A stretch of 64,000 bases of DNA from Eutreptiella sp. 'Long Island Sound 2002' (taxonomy: Eukaryota; Euglenozoa; Euglenophyceae; Eutreptiales; Eutreptiaceae), in assembly GCA_964036045.1 (NCBI GenBank), contig OZ038400.1, positions 9,572,513 through 9,636,512 on the forward strand, read 5' to 3'. This document shows positions 24,114 through 33,982 of the stretch, piece by piece. Within the stretch, counting starts at the first letter, position 1, and each line of letters opens with the position of its first letter. The translations under genes were made by a program, and so were the position numbers. The notes below the pieces were generated by a model that did no database searches, was not told the DNA's origin, and saw nothing but the letters and a program-made list of their open reading frames with translations.

Positions 24114-24245
24114 TACTCGAGGTAACCCCTCGGAATCAAGGTTCAGAGCTGTCCAGTGCTACGATGATCCCACAGTGGCTGTGGTAGCGGATCTGACACG
24201 TAGTGAGGATTAGCTGAGTCTGAAACCAGGTGATGCAGTGGTAGA
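24112..24245 (+). repeat. Dispersed repeat family E, copy 3
   Basis: GGTACTCGAGG..CTCGGAATCAAGG start, GATCCCACAG middle and GAAACCAGGTGATGCAG end. It begins at the right edge of element 4. Confidence 0.65.
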
Positions 24246-24547
24246 CTGCCACGCCCGTTCCTGCGCTCCCGCTGCCCTTCACTCATGTCCGTGCTAAATC
24301 CCGACTCATATCCGCTGGATCTGGAGTCCACTGAGCTCCCAGACGACGATGGCGTGTCGCTGGAGGAGTCCGTGTTTGACTCTAGCCTACCCCCCACACT
24401 AGAGCGGGAACTCAATGTGCTGCTGGGACAGCCAACCTGTGCGTAGACAAGGCCGTGCTTGCGCAAGGGGGAGGGGGGACAGATGCAATGCAGATGAGTT
24501 TTTGTGGGGGTTCCGGCCAAGGCGAGCTGGCGAAGCGCGCCCACCAG

Positions 24548-24675
24548 AAGGCACTCGAGAGAGCTCTCGGAATCAATGATCCGAGCTGTTCGATGCGACG
24601 ATTGTCCCACGAGGCGGTGGCGGGCATGACACGTGGTGAGTGGATGCGCTGATTCGGATGCCAGGAAATGCAGCC
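24548..24675 (+). repeat. Dispersed repeat family E, copy 4
   Basis: GGCACTCGAGAGAGCTCTCGG start and CCAGGAAATGCAGCCA end. This is the most diverged copy. Confidence 0.6.
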
Positions 24676-24885
24676 ATCTGCGTTGAACATAGGTGCAATG
24701 TGGACGATGGGCAAACACCCTGGGGCTCTGTCTGGCACCTGTCGCGCCCAACTAGTGGGCCTCGACATGGCCCTTCTCGGGGAGTAGAAATGGCCAAAGT
24801 GGGCCTTGACAGTGACCGTTTTATATATCAATTTCCTTCGACTACACACTTCATTGGCCATCCCCCTGAGACCCGAGGCAACAGA

Positions 24886-25355
24886 TAAATTAGTGGAATC
24901 TGAAGAGGCAAAGCGCTGTGTTTTGTATATATGACGTACCCCCCCCCCTTGTATAAGCTACGCAAAAGTCCCAAATTAATACGGTCCCTACGCCTACTGT
25001 AGCTTGGACAAGGCCGTGGACGCCCAGGTTCGAAAAGAGCAGATTGCATGGCGAGCTGGTGCAAGAAAGGGGAATATAATGCACAAATATCCCCAAAAAC
25101 AGAGCTGTGTGGGTTCAAATGGGCAAACACTCACACCAGATGTGTCCATGACCCTATGTAGCTGGCAAATTTGTCACCAAACCCATGTCTTATGTGGCCG
25201 CACTACATTTGTACCGAATCAAATTAGGTGCCAAATTAATACGGTCCCTACCCCTACTGTAGCTTGGACAAGGGCGTAGCTTATACAAGGGGGGGGGGGG
25301 GGTAAATTAGTGGAATCTGAAGAGGCAAAGCGCTGTGTTTTATATATATGACGTA
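24886..25355. repeat. 53-bp direct repeats abutting element 5
   Basis: 24886-24938 and 25303-25355 are the same 53 bp with one difference, starting TAAATTAGTGGAATCTGAAG and ending ATATATGACGTA. They touch the two ends of element 5 exactly. Confidence 0.85.
24939..25302. mobile_element. TA-flanked C/G-tipped element 5
   Basis: C-run plus TTGTATAAGCTACGC at the left, GCGTAGCTTATACAA plus a G-run at the right, TA on both sides. Inside the tips are 47-bp direct repeats (24971-25017 and 25231-25277, two differences) containing AATTAATACGGTCCCTAC and GTAGCTTGGACAAGG. It is 364 bp and non-coding. The left inverted tip can also pair with GTAGCTT of the first direct repeat to make a local hairpin. 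Confidence 0.75.
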
Positions 25356-25754
25356 CAAATGCGTAGTCAACAGCGGGGGTACACCGATACGAATACAACA
25401 ACATTCGCTGACAATGACGCGCCATACCACCGAACGGGTACAGTGAACCACTGCCTCGCCCACGAAGGCGTTGAAAAAAAAAACAGTGAATAGCAAGTTT
25501 GGGAGATGGCATTTGACGGGCCGCTGACCACCGGCAGAAGGGCCGGGAGATGACCGACAGCTGAGCCCACGCGCACGCCCAGACGACCCCTGGCCGCCAG
25601 TAACGTCCGGAGCAAGGCAGAGCTGCCGTCACGGCGAGTGCGGGCCCACGTCGGAGGGGGGGGGGGGGCGGCGCAGCGAGGCCCACGCGGCAGAGCACAC
25701 GAGGGGGCATGGGGGCGTGGGAGTAGGCCTACAGTTGCAGGCTCAGGGGCAACC

Positions 25755-26096
25755 GGGCTTTCAAGTGAAGGGGGGGGGGGGTTGATAGAGCCCCCTGGCT
25801 AGACCCACCCCAAAAGGGCTCAATTGACGGGTCCCCCAAAATCCTACCGAGACTGACCCCCGGGCCCCGGAGGTGACCCAGACCAAAAATCGGCAAAAAA
25901 ATGAAATTGGGATTTTTGGAAGCAGCACGTCGAGGGAGTCATCATTTGCCACATATTTGGTGGAAAAAAAATTTCGGCGCCTTTGGCGCCAGAGTTCATA
26001 ATAAGTGATTAATGGTGCCTGTCAATTGAGCCCTTTTCCCAACCCCCCGATTTTGGGGGCTCTATTGACCCCCCCCCCCCCTCACTTGCAAGCCCG
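25755..26096 (+). mobile_element. Family B inverted-repeat element, copy 2
   Basis: The left tip GGGCTTTCAAGTGAAG, G-run, TTGATAGAGCCCCC is matched by the right tip GGGGGCTCTATTGA, C-run, CTCACTTGCAAGCCC in inverted orientation, over about 40 bp. The interior is strongly similar to copy 1. Non-coding. Confidence 0.75.
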
Positions 26097-26211
26097 ACAT
26101 GCCCTGCGCAAGTTGTCAGGGCGAAAGGGGCATGGCTGATGTGTGTGTTTTGGGGGGGGGGGGGGCTGTCTGCGGGGATTTGAGGGATCTGGTCGACCAC
26201 CTGACGCTGCC

Positions 26212-26490
26212 CCCCTGTGTGGCATACCGTCGGGTCGCTGGTATTTACAGGGCCCCGGACAGTCCCCCGTTCGTCCCTTCGCGTGTTGCGTCGGGGCGCT
26301 GCGCTCTGACGGCCGCTGCGGCCGGTGTTCCGTGTGGCGTCATCTCCGCGTCAGCAGGGCCCAGCAGTTGGCGCACTGGGGGCCAGCCGGTGGTTGTGGG
26401 GGTCGTTGTACAGTTTTCGCGGCCCACGCACCTCCGCTCTGCCGTCGTCCACCGCCTGCCTCGCCGCGTGTCCGTGTGCGTGAGGCGCAG
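26212..26490 (+). repeat. Dispersed family A, copy 2
   Basis: Shares CGTCGGGTCGCTG, ACAGGGCCCCGGACAGTC and GGCCGCTGCGGCCGGTG with copy 1. The internal tandem region is shortened. Confidence 0.8.
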
Positions 26491-27143
26491 GTGCCCCACT
26501 CCTCCGCGCGCTGCCTCCCCCCCCCCCACCCCTTGCGAGGGCCACACCAAAGGTCAAAAATTCGACGGAAACAACACCTGCCGTGGCGCTGACAAGGGGG
26601 CGTATCTGTAAAGGGCAGAGCAGGACCCGGTTCCAAAAGCCGCGGAAACAACGCCTACGTTTGCTCTGACACGGGCGGTGCTCTCGCAAAAAGGGGGGGG
26701 GTGACGGGCCGCCTTACGCCCGCGGACGACGCAGTGGCCCCCTGGCGCTCGCCCTCATGCGAGACATGGGGGCCAAGATAAACGCCCACCAGCCCTGCTC
26801 CAGCGGCATGAGGGGCCCCCAGCGCCCTGCACACAGCACCGCTGCTTTGTTTTGTGTGGGGGGGGGGGGGGGGGATGCCATATTATAGAGGAAGGCCTGC
26901 ATGGGTCCAGGGGTGGGCGCCCAGCGGGGGGGGGGGGGGGGCTGTGCCAGAAGGATGTCTGATGAAAAATCATCATGACTGCACTGGCCCCCCTTGAGAG
27001 TCATCACCCTCGCCTAGGCCAGAGCCTCTGGTGGCTGTGGGTTATGAGACCTCGGTGCCTGCACGCCCATGCCGCTCATGGCGTGCTCGTTTGCCTGGCG
27101 GGCCGTCCTGGGGAGGTGTCTCTCCCCTCCGTCGCTTCGCCCC

Positions 27144-27186
<43 letters not shown>

Positions 27187-27371
27187 ATCCGCCGGTCCCG
27201 TGTTCAGCCCCGGTCAGAGGGCAGGATCCGGGCCACGCCACGGTCCGTAACGGTGTCACATGCGGGTCTGTCTCAGGGGTGTTCCACAAAACAGCCCCCG
27301 AATCCCGAGTAGAGGTATGCCCAACCACCACCCCCACTACAACTAGACCGCCAGGCCAGCCACGGACACTA
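26491..27371. other. No gene; G/C runs and a GT microsatellite
   Basis: Several G-runs (about 26860, 26930) and a (GT)n tract at about 27146-27183. Two tip-like motifs, CTGACAAGGGGGCGTA and CTGACACGGGCGGTGCTCTCGC, mark degraded relatives of the C/G-tipped elements. Confidence 0.5.
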
Positions 27372-27730
27372 CCCCCCCCCCCCCCTTGTAAAAGCTACGC
27401 CAATGTACACAATTATTACGGTCCCTACGCCTACTGTAGCTTGGACAAGGGCGTGGCTTGCGCGTAACACATACAACTGCCGACACACACGTGCGCAGGC
27501 CACATGCGCTGAAATTGGCAATTCAGGACATATGGGATGCATCAGACGACAAAAAAACAAAATTCCTGGTGCACCAGCAGGGGGCCACATGTGCTGAAAT
27601 TGGCAAATGTGACGGCAAACCCATGTCTTATATGGCCGCACTACATTTCGTACGTAATTAAATTACGTACACAATTATTACGGTCCCTACGCCTACTGTA
27701 GCTTGGACAAGGGAAGAGGGGGGGGGGGGG
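27372..27730. mobile_element. TA-flanked C/G-tipped element 6
   Basis: TA at 27370-27371 and 27731-27732. C-run plus TTGTAAAAGCTACGCC at the left; the right tip is truncated to CTTGGACAAGGGAAGA plus a G-run. Direct repeats of about 45 bp (from 27408 and from 27669) contain ACAATTATTACGGTCC. The core differs from elements 4 and 5, with CACATG(C/T)GCTGAAATTGGCA occurring twice. Confidence 0.65.
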
Positions 27731-30020
27731 TACTGCGGGGGCCGAACTGAGGGGGCGGCCGGCCCACTTCTTTTGTGTAAATGAAAAAGATCGAGGTGAC
27801 AATCCCCTCGCCCCCCGAAATACAAGGTTGCAGAGGTCAGGCGCCGACTCGGCGTCCACAGGGCGCTCTGGGAGCCCGAGTCGGGGCCATGGGAGGGCGG
27901 ATGGGGGAAGACACCTGACCCTGGGGCCTCAGTCCGTCCGTCGCGCCGCGACCCCAGGGGGGGGGCGGGGGGCGGAGGGGGGGGGGGGGCAGCCCCTGAC
28001 CCGTAACCCCCTCGCTTCACCCGTCGCACAGCGTCCAGGACTTTGATCGGCCTTTGCCTCCCGAAATACAAGGGCGGCGGCATCGCAGGGGGGGGGGGGG
28101 GGACTGCAACGCCGGTTGCACAGAGGAGCCGGCAGACTGCTTTGGTGTGCCCCAGCCCTGGTCCGGAGGGTGTGACAGCCACAAGCTTCGGGACATCGAT
28201 TGCTGGGCCTCAGTCGCTCATTCACGTCGATTTGGGCGCATCCGTGTCGTTAGTGACGAGTGTCGCTCGAACTGCCACGGAAGGCAGTTCGAGAATAGCC
28301 CCAAAGCAAAGAGAGAACGCCATATCGCTGACCTATCGCCCCCCCCCCCCTTCCCCGTCGAATAGCAAGTGTTGAGGGTCAGCACCCGCTTGATTGGGAG
28401 CCCAATCTGGTGATTGCTGCATTCGTGTGCCTGTTGGATTCGGCTCTATGTCATCGTCCAGGCGGCGGGTCGTCCAATTGTAAAGAGCCCCGGTCATGAG
28501 TCAGTGGGGCAAGGCAAATCAGGTGCCAAGCAACTGAACGCTGTGGTTTGTTCTAGAAATGTCACAGGCACGTGAACTTGGCATCGAGGAGTTGGGGTGA
28601 CGTGCAGTTACCGACTTACAGCTCCAACTGTTGCTTGCCCCTCCCACAAACCCCCACACCGGGAGCAGTGTTCCAACAAGTCAGGGGGAATGTTTGCCCA
28701 GCGCGCGCCCAGTGCATGCCCGGCGCGCTACCTTTGTACCAAGTATCCGATCTCTAGCCCCAAGTTTATTGTCACCTTGGGAAGTCCCCCAAGTAGACCG
28801 CACTAGACCGTAGACCTTCCGTGCAAAGCACGTTGCATACGCCAAAAGATGAGAATCCAACAACACAAAATGTCACTCTCAACACTTCGAACCACCACCC
28901 TTGCCATTGTCATAAACTGGATGCAAAGGATGGGACAGATTCTTAGACACGGCCCAAAGGTACTCCAGATTGTTTGGTGAGGGGGGGGGCAAATACAGGC
29001 CCAAAAAAAAAAAGATGCCCGGCGCGCCAACACTCCCCCTGAGGGCCAGGAATCGAGGTACATCGCCCCCATGGAGCTTGCAGTAGATTTCCAGGGGGCA
29101 TTCGATCCCCGCCTTTGAGCGATATGTGCGGGGCAGGGGCCTCACCCGTTATCCGGGCTCGTGGAGGGTACGGGATTGTCAGAGGTCAGGGGAGGTCAGG
29201 GGAAGGGGGGGGGATGGAATGTGCCTATGCATTGGCTTGCAACTGAGCTCAACTCAGGAAGGAAATCGCATTTAGGAGCTTAGCGTTTGGGCTTCTGGCC
29301 ACTCTATCGATTCCAGGTGAGGCAGAGCACAGGGGGCTCACAAAGGGCCCACCCCCCGACCCGGATGGCGCCAACATCGCAGGTCCACGCAAGAGAGGGG
29401 ACTGGTGCTCACACTCAGTGCACGGCTTTGTTGCCTGGGCAGAGACCAACGAATCTGGGAGATAGGGGGCATCACATACTTGGCGCTAACACCTGCCACG
29501 GCAGGTGTCGGCAGGTGTCAGGCAATTTGGTAGAGGCACATGGAAACTCACACACACGATTGCAAACAAACGAGCACAACGCTGCTCAGAATGTCAGAAT
29601 CCTCGTCAATTGGATCGTCAAACAAGAAACATGTTCGACACCAATAGGCGCCTTTCTGCTGTACAGGACACAGCGAGCAACATCCTGCCGAGCCTCTGGC
29701 AGCCGCACTGAGCCAGAGGCCTGCAGCAGAGAACAAGCATGACTACTACAACAAGCCAGACCTGGTTGATTTGGGTCACTCACTCACACACACAGGTCCG
29801 GCAGGTGTCGGCAGGTGTCACAACACGTCGAACCCCTGGCCACGTGCATCAGGACGCCCCCATGAAAGCGGACTGATGGAATGATCGGGGGGATGGGGTG
29901 GTACCGATGACATTGTGTGGCTTCTTGAACCCCCTGCATGGCTGTCCAGGGGCACAACATGCTGCCAATCTCAATGCTCTGCATCCCCCCCCCCCCGCCC
30001 CCAAACAAGAGACCCCTCGC
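27731..30020. other. No gene seen
   Basis: G/C runs near 27725, 27960 and 28090, the inverted partner of 14600-14650 near 28980-29035, and at 29475-29830 an incomplete copy of the hAT-like element found at 48386-49586. None of the open frames looks like protein. Confidence 0.45.
29475..29830 (+). mobile_element. Truncated copy of the 48386-49586 hAT-like element
   Basis: Starts with the same terminal sequence, CATACTTGGCGCTAACACCT, followed by GGCAGGTGTC motifs and GGTAGAGGCACATGGAAACT. The right subterminal block (CACAGGTCCGGCAGGTGT) is present near 29790-29820 but the right terminal inverted repeat is missing, and the interior is much shorter. Confidence 0.7.
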
Positions 30021-30021
30021 T

Positions 30022-30393
30022 CACATACATCACTCTCTACAGCTATGGGTCTACAGCTCTGTGTGTGTGTGCGCGCGCGCGATGGCCACAATTTGTTGCT
30101 CAACTCATATTCTTCGGTAACACACATCACTCTCTACAATTACAGGTCTACAGCTCTGTGTGTGTGCGGGCGCACAAACACGCGCGTGCGATTGCCATAA
30201 CTTGTTGCTCAACTCATATCCTTCGGTAACATACATCACTCTCTACAGCTACAGGTCTACAGCTCTGTGTGTGTGCGCGCGCACGCGCGCGCGTGCGATG
30301 GCCACAACTTGTTGCTCAACTCATATCCTTCGGTAACATACATCACTCTCTACAGCTATGGGTCTACAGCTCTGTGTGCGTGCGCGTATGGAT
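30022..30393 (+). repeat. Tandem array, about 97-111 bp unit, with GC/GT tracts
   Basis: Three full units and a partial fourth of CACTCTCTACA(G/A)(C/T)TA(T/C)(G/A)GG ... TTGTTGCTCAACTCATA. Each contains an alternating GTGTGTGCGCGCGC tract, which is Z-DNA-prone and varies in length and composition between units. Confidence 0.9.
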
Positions 30394-30949
30394 GGTTGGA
30401 TATTGGTGTGTGCGTGGGCGTGTGTGTACTCGCTGCTTGCACACGGGATACTTCTACTGTAGTAGTGCCGTTACACGTGATGGCACAAGCGGCCGGAGTG
30501 GCTCAAGGGAAGCAGCCCTTCAAGATGAGTTGGCCCTGGGTCTCCAGCTCCGGGCCCTCAGTCAGCGGAGCGCCGGCCATCGGCTTCCAAAACGCCAGGC
30601 GGTGCCGCGGTGTGGTCGTTGGCACCGCGGCACCACATCGCGGAGAGTGAGGTGTTGTAGGATCCGCGTGCCTTTGTTCCTGTATTGACCGAACGAAAGG
30701 CTGCGCAATTATGGCACTACACATGACTGCCAGCAGGCGCAGCACATAGCAACGGGGGCATGAGAGTGAACGCCGAACTCGTTCGTTTGTGTTGTCCGTG
30801 CATGCAAACAATGATGCAAAGTGCAGTCGCTGGAGGTGCAAATGTGGCCGGTTGGGGGGCTGGAGCGCTTTTTAGCACTTTTTGCTGATGCAGAGCCCTT
30901 GGAATCGAATACGCCCACAACCCTGGGGCAATTAGGGGGCAGAGATAGG

Positions 30950-31087
30950 CCCACACCTGTGCTGTCCCAGACACACAGAATGCAGTAGGTGGCCGCCACG
31001 CGCGCTCCATCGCTGGACAGGACAAGCCCCAAGATGGGGCTGTCCGGTGGGTCGAGCATATCAATGGGAATTGCTGCGAATCAAAGC
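30950..31087 (-). CDS. WD40-repeat protein, exon (repeat blade)
   Basis: After a TTCGCAG acceptor the frame reads IPIDMLDPPDSPILGLVLSS then DGARVAATYCILCVWDSTG. This is a WD40 blade: the LSSDG turn followed by a strand and CVWD. A donor GTGTGG lies just after STG, although the frame stays open for many more codons, so the 3' end is uncertain. It is the most 3' blade I can identify in the gene running from 38.6 kb. Confidence 0.55.
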
Positions 31088-31559
31088 GGTATTGGTGGGT
31101 GCATCCCTCAAGATTCAGAGTTGGTGCAACAGTGCCGTGCAACCCAAAGCAAAATATTTTGCACAATGTGACGACAGCTAAGCAAGCATGTGAGATCAGC
31201 TCGCGTCAAACCAAAACGAAGTCGCATTGTGTGGAATGACCTTGCCCTGAGGGGCAACACAATGACCGTCTCAGAGGAGCAGAAGAGCAGTAACAAGTGT
31301 TGTAGAATACAGCAATGGAGAAGGTTGCAGGCTTGGCGAGAAAATAAAATAATGGTCACCAGATTGTGCAAAGGGGATGATGAGTATTTCGTCGATCCAA
31401 TACAGTTTGGACAGCAGGTAAAACAAGTCTGGCCTTTTTTTGTAGCTGCATTTTGCTTAGCCTCTGTGGGACCTGCTCAATGCGCATCTGTCCAAACTTG
31501 AACCCCACGCTCACGGGTATCCTTGGGACCACCGCGCATCTGGGGCCCGTAAAACTTAC

Positions 31560-31601
31560 CATTCGTTCGAGGATGTATTCCAGCATATATACGTCAAACA
31601 T
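31560..31601 (-). CDS. WD40-gene short exon
   Basis: A 42-nt exon bounded by CGCCTGCAG and a consensus donor GTAAGT, reading MFDVYMLEYILERM. It lies between two WD40 blade exons on the same strand, so it probably belongs to the same gene. It is short, so support rests on the splice sites. Confidence 0.4.
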
Positions 31602-31801
31602 CTGCAGGCGAGTTGTGACCGCAACAGAAACAGATGAGACGACGGCTGATAGAGACTTCCTCGGCCTGAACCCAACAACGACATATTTCCAGCATTGGAC
31701 CAGTGAAGCCGGTCTACGCAGATATAAATTGCAATAGCTGTTACGTGAAACAGAGAGCTCTCAGGATCACGTTGCTGCAAAACAGACAAACCTTCGCCAC
31801 T

Positions 31802-31920
31802 GGTGTTCCACAGCTTGACCACGCCATCGATGTCTCCTGTGGCCAAGAGTTGGCCGTCGACAGATGTGGCCAGTTTGTTGATACGTGCCTCATGGCCGAC
31901 AAAATTTTTTTCTCTCGTGC
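31802..31920 (-). CDS. WD40-repeat protein, best-conserved blade exon
   Basis: Exon of 119 nt between a TTCAACAG acceptor and a GTTTGT donor. It encodes FVGHEARINKLATSVDG followed by QLLATGDIDGVVKLWNTS, a textbook WD40 repeat: GH near the start, the SxDG turn, an LATG/DGxVKLW strand pair. WD40 blades build beta-propellers that act as protein-interaction platforms. At least six blade-like exons on this strand (38.6 to 30.95 kb) suggest one propeller gene with long, repeat-filled introns. The specific orthologue is not recognisable from these blades. Confidence 0.75.
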
Positions 31921-32099
31921 CTGTTGAATGAACAGCAGCACAGAGCCAAACAACAAACAACCGCGTGACAGTATTGAAGCGGATGAAAGAAAGAAGGGCC
32001 CTGCACACACCAGAGAATTGCTGTGTCTGGTCCAAAGCATGCACCATTAACACATACTCCGACAAATTCAGTGACAGTGCCAACAACGCGCCTGGCGAC

Positions 32100-32445
32100 A
32101 TTGGCTAAGGTAGTTCAATGCGGACCTGCACTTGCAGAAGGTGTCAGGAAATTGGGAAGTGAACTCGCGTTGCGTAAGCCGAAGCCAGGCACCAAATTAG
32201 CATGGCCCCTTGAGGTATATGGGCTTGGAAAAAGTGCGCCGTGTGACCCCGATGGAGAGTACAAATGGAGAGCTGAGGGCCATAATAGTGCTACAATCGC
32301 TCACAAAGATTCTCAAATGCGTACCACGGCATTGCAAACGGTACAAGCAACACGAGGCACCAAACTCATACGATTCCTTGAGGAACTTGGGCTCAGACAA
32401 GGGCGGGCTTCAACCAGTGGGGAAGCTACCTTAATTGCCAAATAA
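32100..32445 (+). CDS. Plus-strand open frame with internal duplication, unknown
   Basis: A plus-strand frame of about 115 codons inside the WD40 gene region reads VVQCGPALAEGVRKLGSELA and later carries two similar blocks, GTKLAWPLEVYGLGK and GTKLIRFLEELGLRQG, about 55 codons apart. The DNA behind these blocks is also similar (AGGCACCAAA, CCTTGAGG, GGGCT). It could be a small repeat-bearing protein, a transposon fragment or a chance frame over a duplicated sequence. No promoter or splice evidence; family unknown. Confidence 0.25.
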
Positions 32446-32649
32446 ACCTTGTTCAGTCGCTAGCTCTATCTGCTCTCACTTGCTCCTGTCCATAGAGTCT
32501 GACAGCATTGCTCTGAGGTGTACAGCCCTGAGTACTTCCTCCATCCACGCATTCTAGCGCGCTGTTGGACGTGCTGGGCACCCCGGAAAAATGTTCACCG
32601 AGATAATACAGCCCACCCTGGTAAAAGGCGTCACCCCTGAGAACAAGGA

Positions 32650-32995
32650 CCCCCCTGTGTGACATTCCGTCTGGTTGTTGCTCCTTTACGGGGCCCTGGA
32701 CGGTCACCCGTTCTTCCCTTCGCATGTTGCGTCGGGTCGCTGCTTTCAGTCGGCCGCTGCGGCCGGTGCTCTTGCTGGTGTCGTTTCCGCGTCCGCGGAG
32801 CCCAGTAATTGGTGTGTTGGGACTGTGCTGAATGTGGCATGGTGTGCCGTTTGCGTGTCAGCGGCGCCCAATAATTGGCGTATTGAGGATGTGCTGGTTG
32901 TTGCCGGGGTCGTTTGACTGTTTTTGCTGTCCACACACCTCTGCCCACAGGCCGTCCATAGCCTGCCTCGCTGTGGTTCTGTGCGGCCCAGGTGC
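32650..32995 (+). repeat. Dispersed family A, copy 3
   Basis: Nearly full length: CCCCTGTGTGACATTCCGTC start, TCGGCCGCTGCGGCCGGTG, the internal AATAATTGGCGTATTG segment, and GCCTGCCTCGCTGTG near the end. It probably lies in a WD40-gene intron. Confidence 0.85.
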
Positions 32996-33439
32996 CCTGT
33001 TCCTCCACGCGCTGTCCGGGCCGTCCACCATATGTCCTTTTCCCCCTCACAGTTGGTCTGCCCCTGATGGGCTCCCGCTCCTATTGCGCAAACAGCCTAT
33101 CTGGGCTGCGGGAGACACCCCCCACCTGATGCCGGTTGAGCAGGGGTTGCCCTGGCACCCGGTAGCGACGGGGTTGGCTCGCCAAGCCATCCCCTTTATT
33201 GTCGCTGCCTCCCATGCGCACGCTCCACCATTTGCTCCATTCTGGTTCCCTGTTCCCGCCGTTCTGGTAGCCTCTCCTGCCTTGCTGTGCCCCTCCTTCT
33301 TGCAGGGGGGGGGGGAAATTGCGGTCTGGGGGGGTCGAATCCAATTGCGAAAAATTGCGGAAAAATTGCGGAAAAATTGCGAAAAATTGCGGAAAATTGC
33401 GGAAAAATTGCGGAAAAATTGCGATGTCGTAAGCGGCCC

Positions 33440-33807
33440 TCCTGAACCCTCAAGGTGCAACAACTCTGGACAGGTGGCTCAGAAGCTCGTTCTGCACGTT
33501 TTTGCTCCCGAAGCTTCCACGTTTTGCGTGCTTGCTGGTGCCCCTTGCTTACAACGTGTGATTGCACGAATGTTTTTTGTTGATGAGAAACAGGTTTACC
33601 ACAGCAGGTGCAGAACAAGTACTCCTCATTGTTGTCAGAAATGCGGACCTCAAAGGGCTCATCAGGGAACTGTTCCTTCCTTTGCCACGGAGACATGCTG
33701 CAGTATTTTGCCCCTGCACCCCCACGACCAGCCCCGCGTTTTCTCTTCAAAGAACCACACTCAGCAACCTCCTCAGACGGGGGCGGTGTCTCAGATGCAG
33801 ATGCCAT
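33440..33807 (-). CDS. BED-type zinc-finger fragment of the hAT-like element
   Basis: The ATG at 33805-33807 follows a TTACACCAG acceptor-like site. The frame has a basic region (SLKRKRGAGRGGAG), then DEPFEVRISDNN and EYLFCTCCGKPVSH with C-x2-C, followed by FVQSHVVSKGHQQA with H-x5-H. This is the arrangement of the N-terminal BED/C2H2 finger of hAT transposases and related domesticated proteins, which binds DNA. The frame runs on through the AAAATTGCGG array (reading as RNFSAIF repeats), across the left terminal repeat and out of the element, so the true 3' end is unclear. The catalytic RNase H-like region is absent. Confidence 0.5.
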
Positions 33808-33910
33808 GTTGCTGGTGTAAAAAAAAAAGAGGAAACATGCAAACATGCAGGCATGAAAAAGACCAAAAAAGCGAAGGTAAAAAGACCAAAAAAGCGAAGG
33901 TAACTATATT

Positions 33911-33982
33911 GTGTCCAGCTGGGTTTGAACCCAGGACCCCAGAATTACAGTGCAGCGCTACTACCAACTGAGCTATGCCAGG
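33911..33982 (-). other. tRNA-like fragment inside the hAT-like element
   Basis: The minus strand has a perfect A box (TAGCTCAGTTGGTAG) and a B box (GGTTCAAACCC), with a possible GTA anticodon in CTGTAAT. The T loop appears one base short, the anticodon stem has a mismatch, and the acceptor arms do not pair. This is a tRNA-derived repeat or pseudo-tRNA rather than a working tRNA-Tyr. Confidence 0.5.

Noticed and set aside
33911-33982. Functional tRNA-Tyr
   Set aside because: Acceptor stem does not pair, T loop is short and anticodon stem mismatched.
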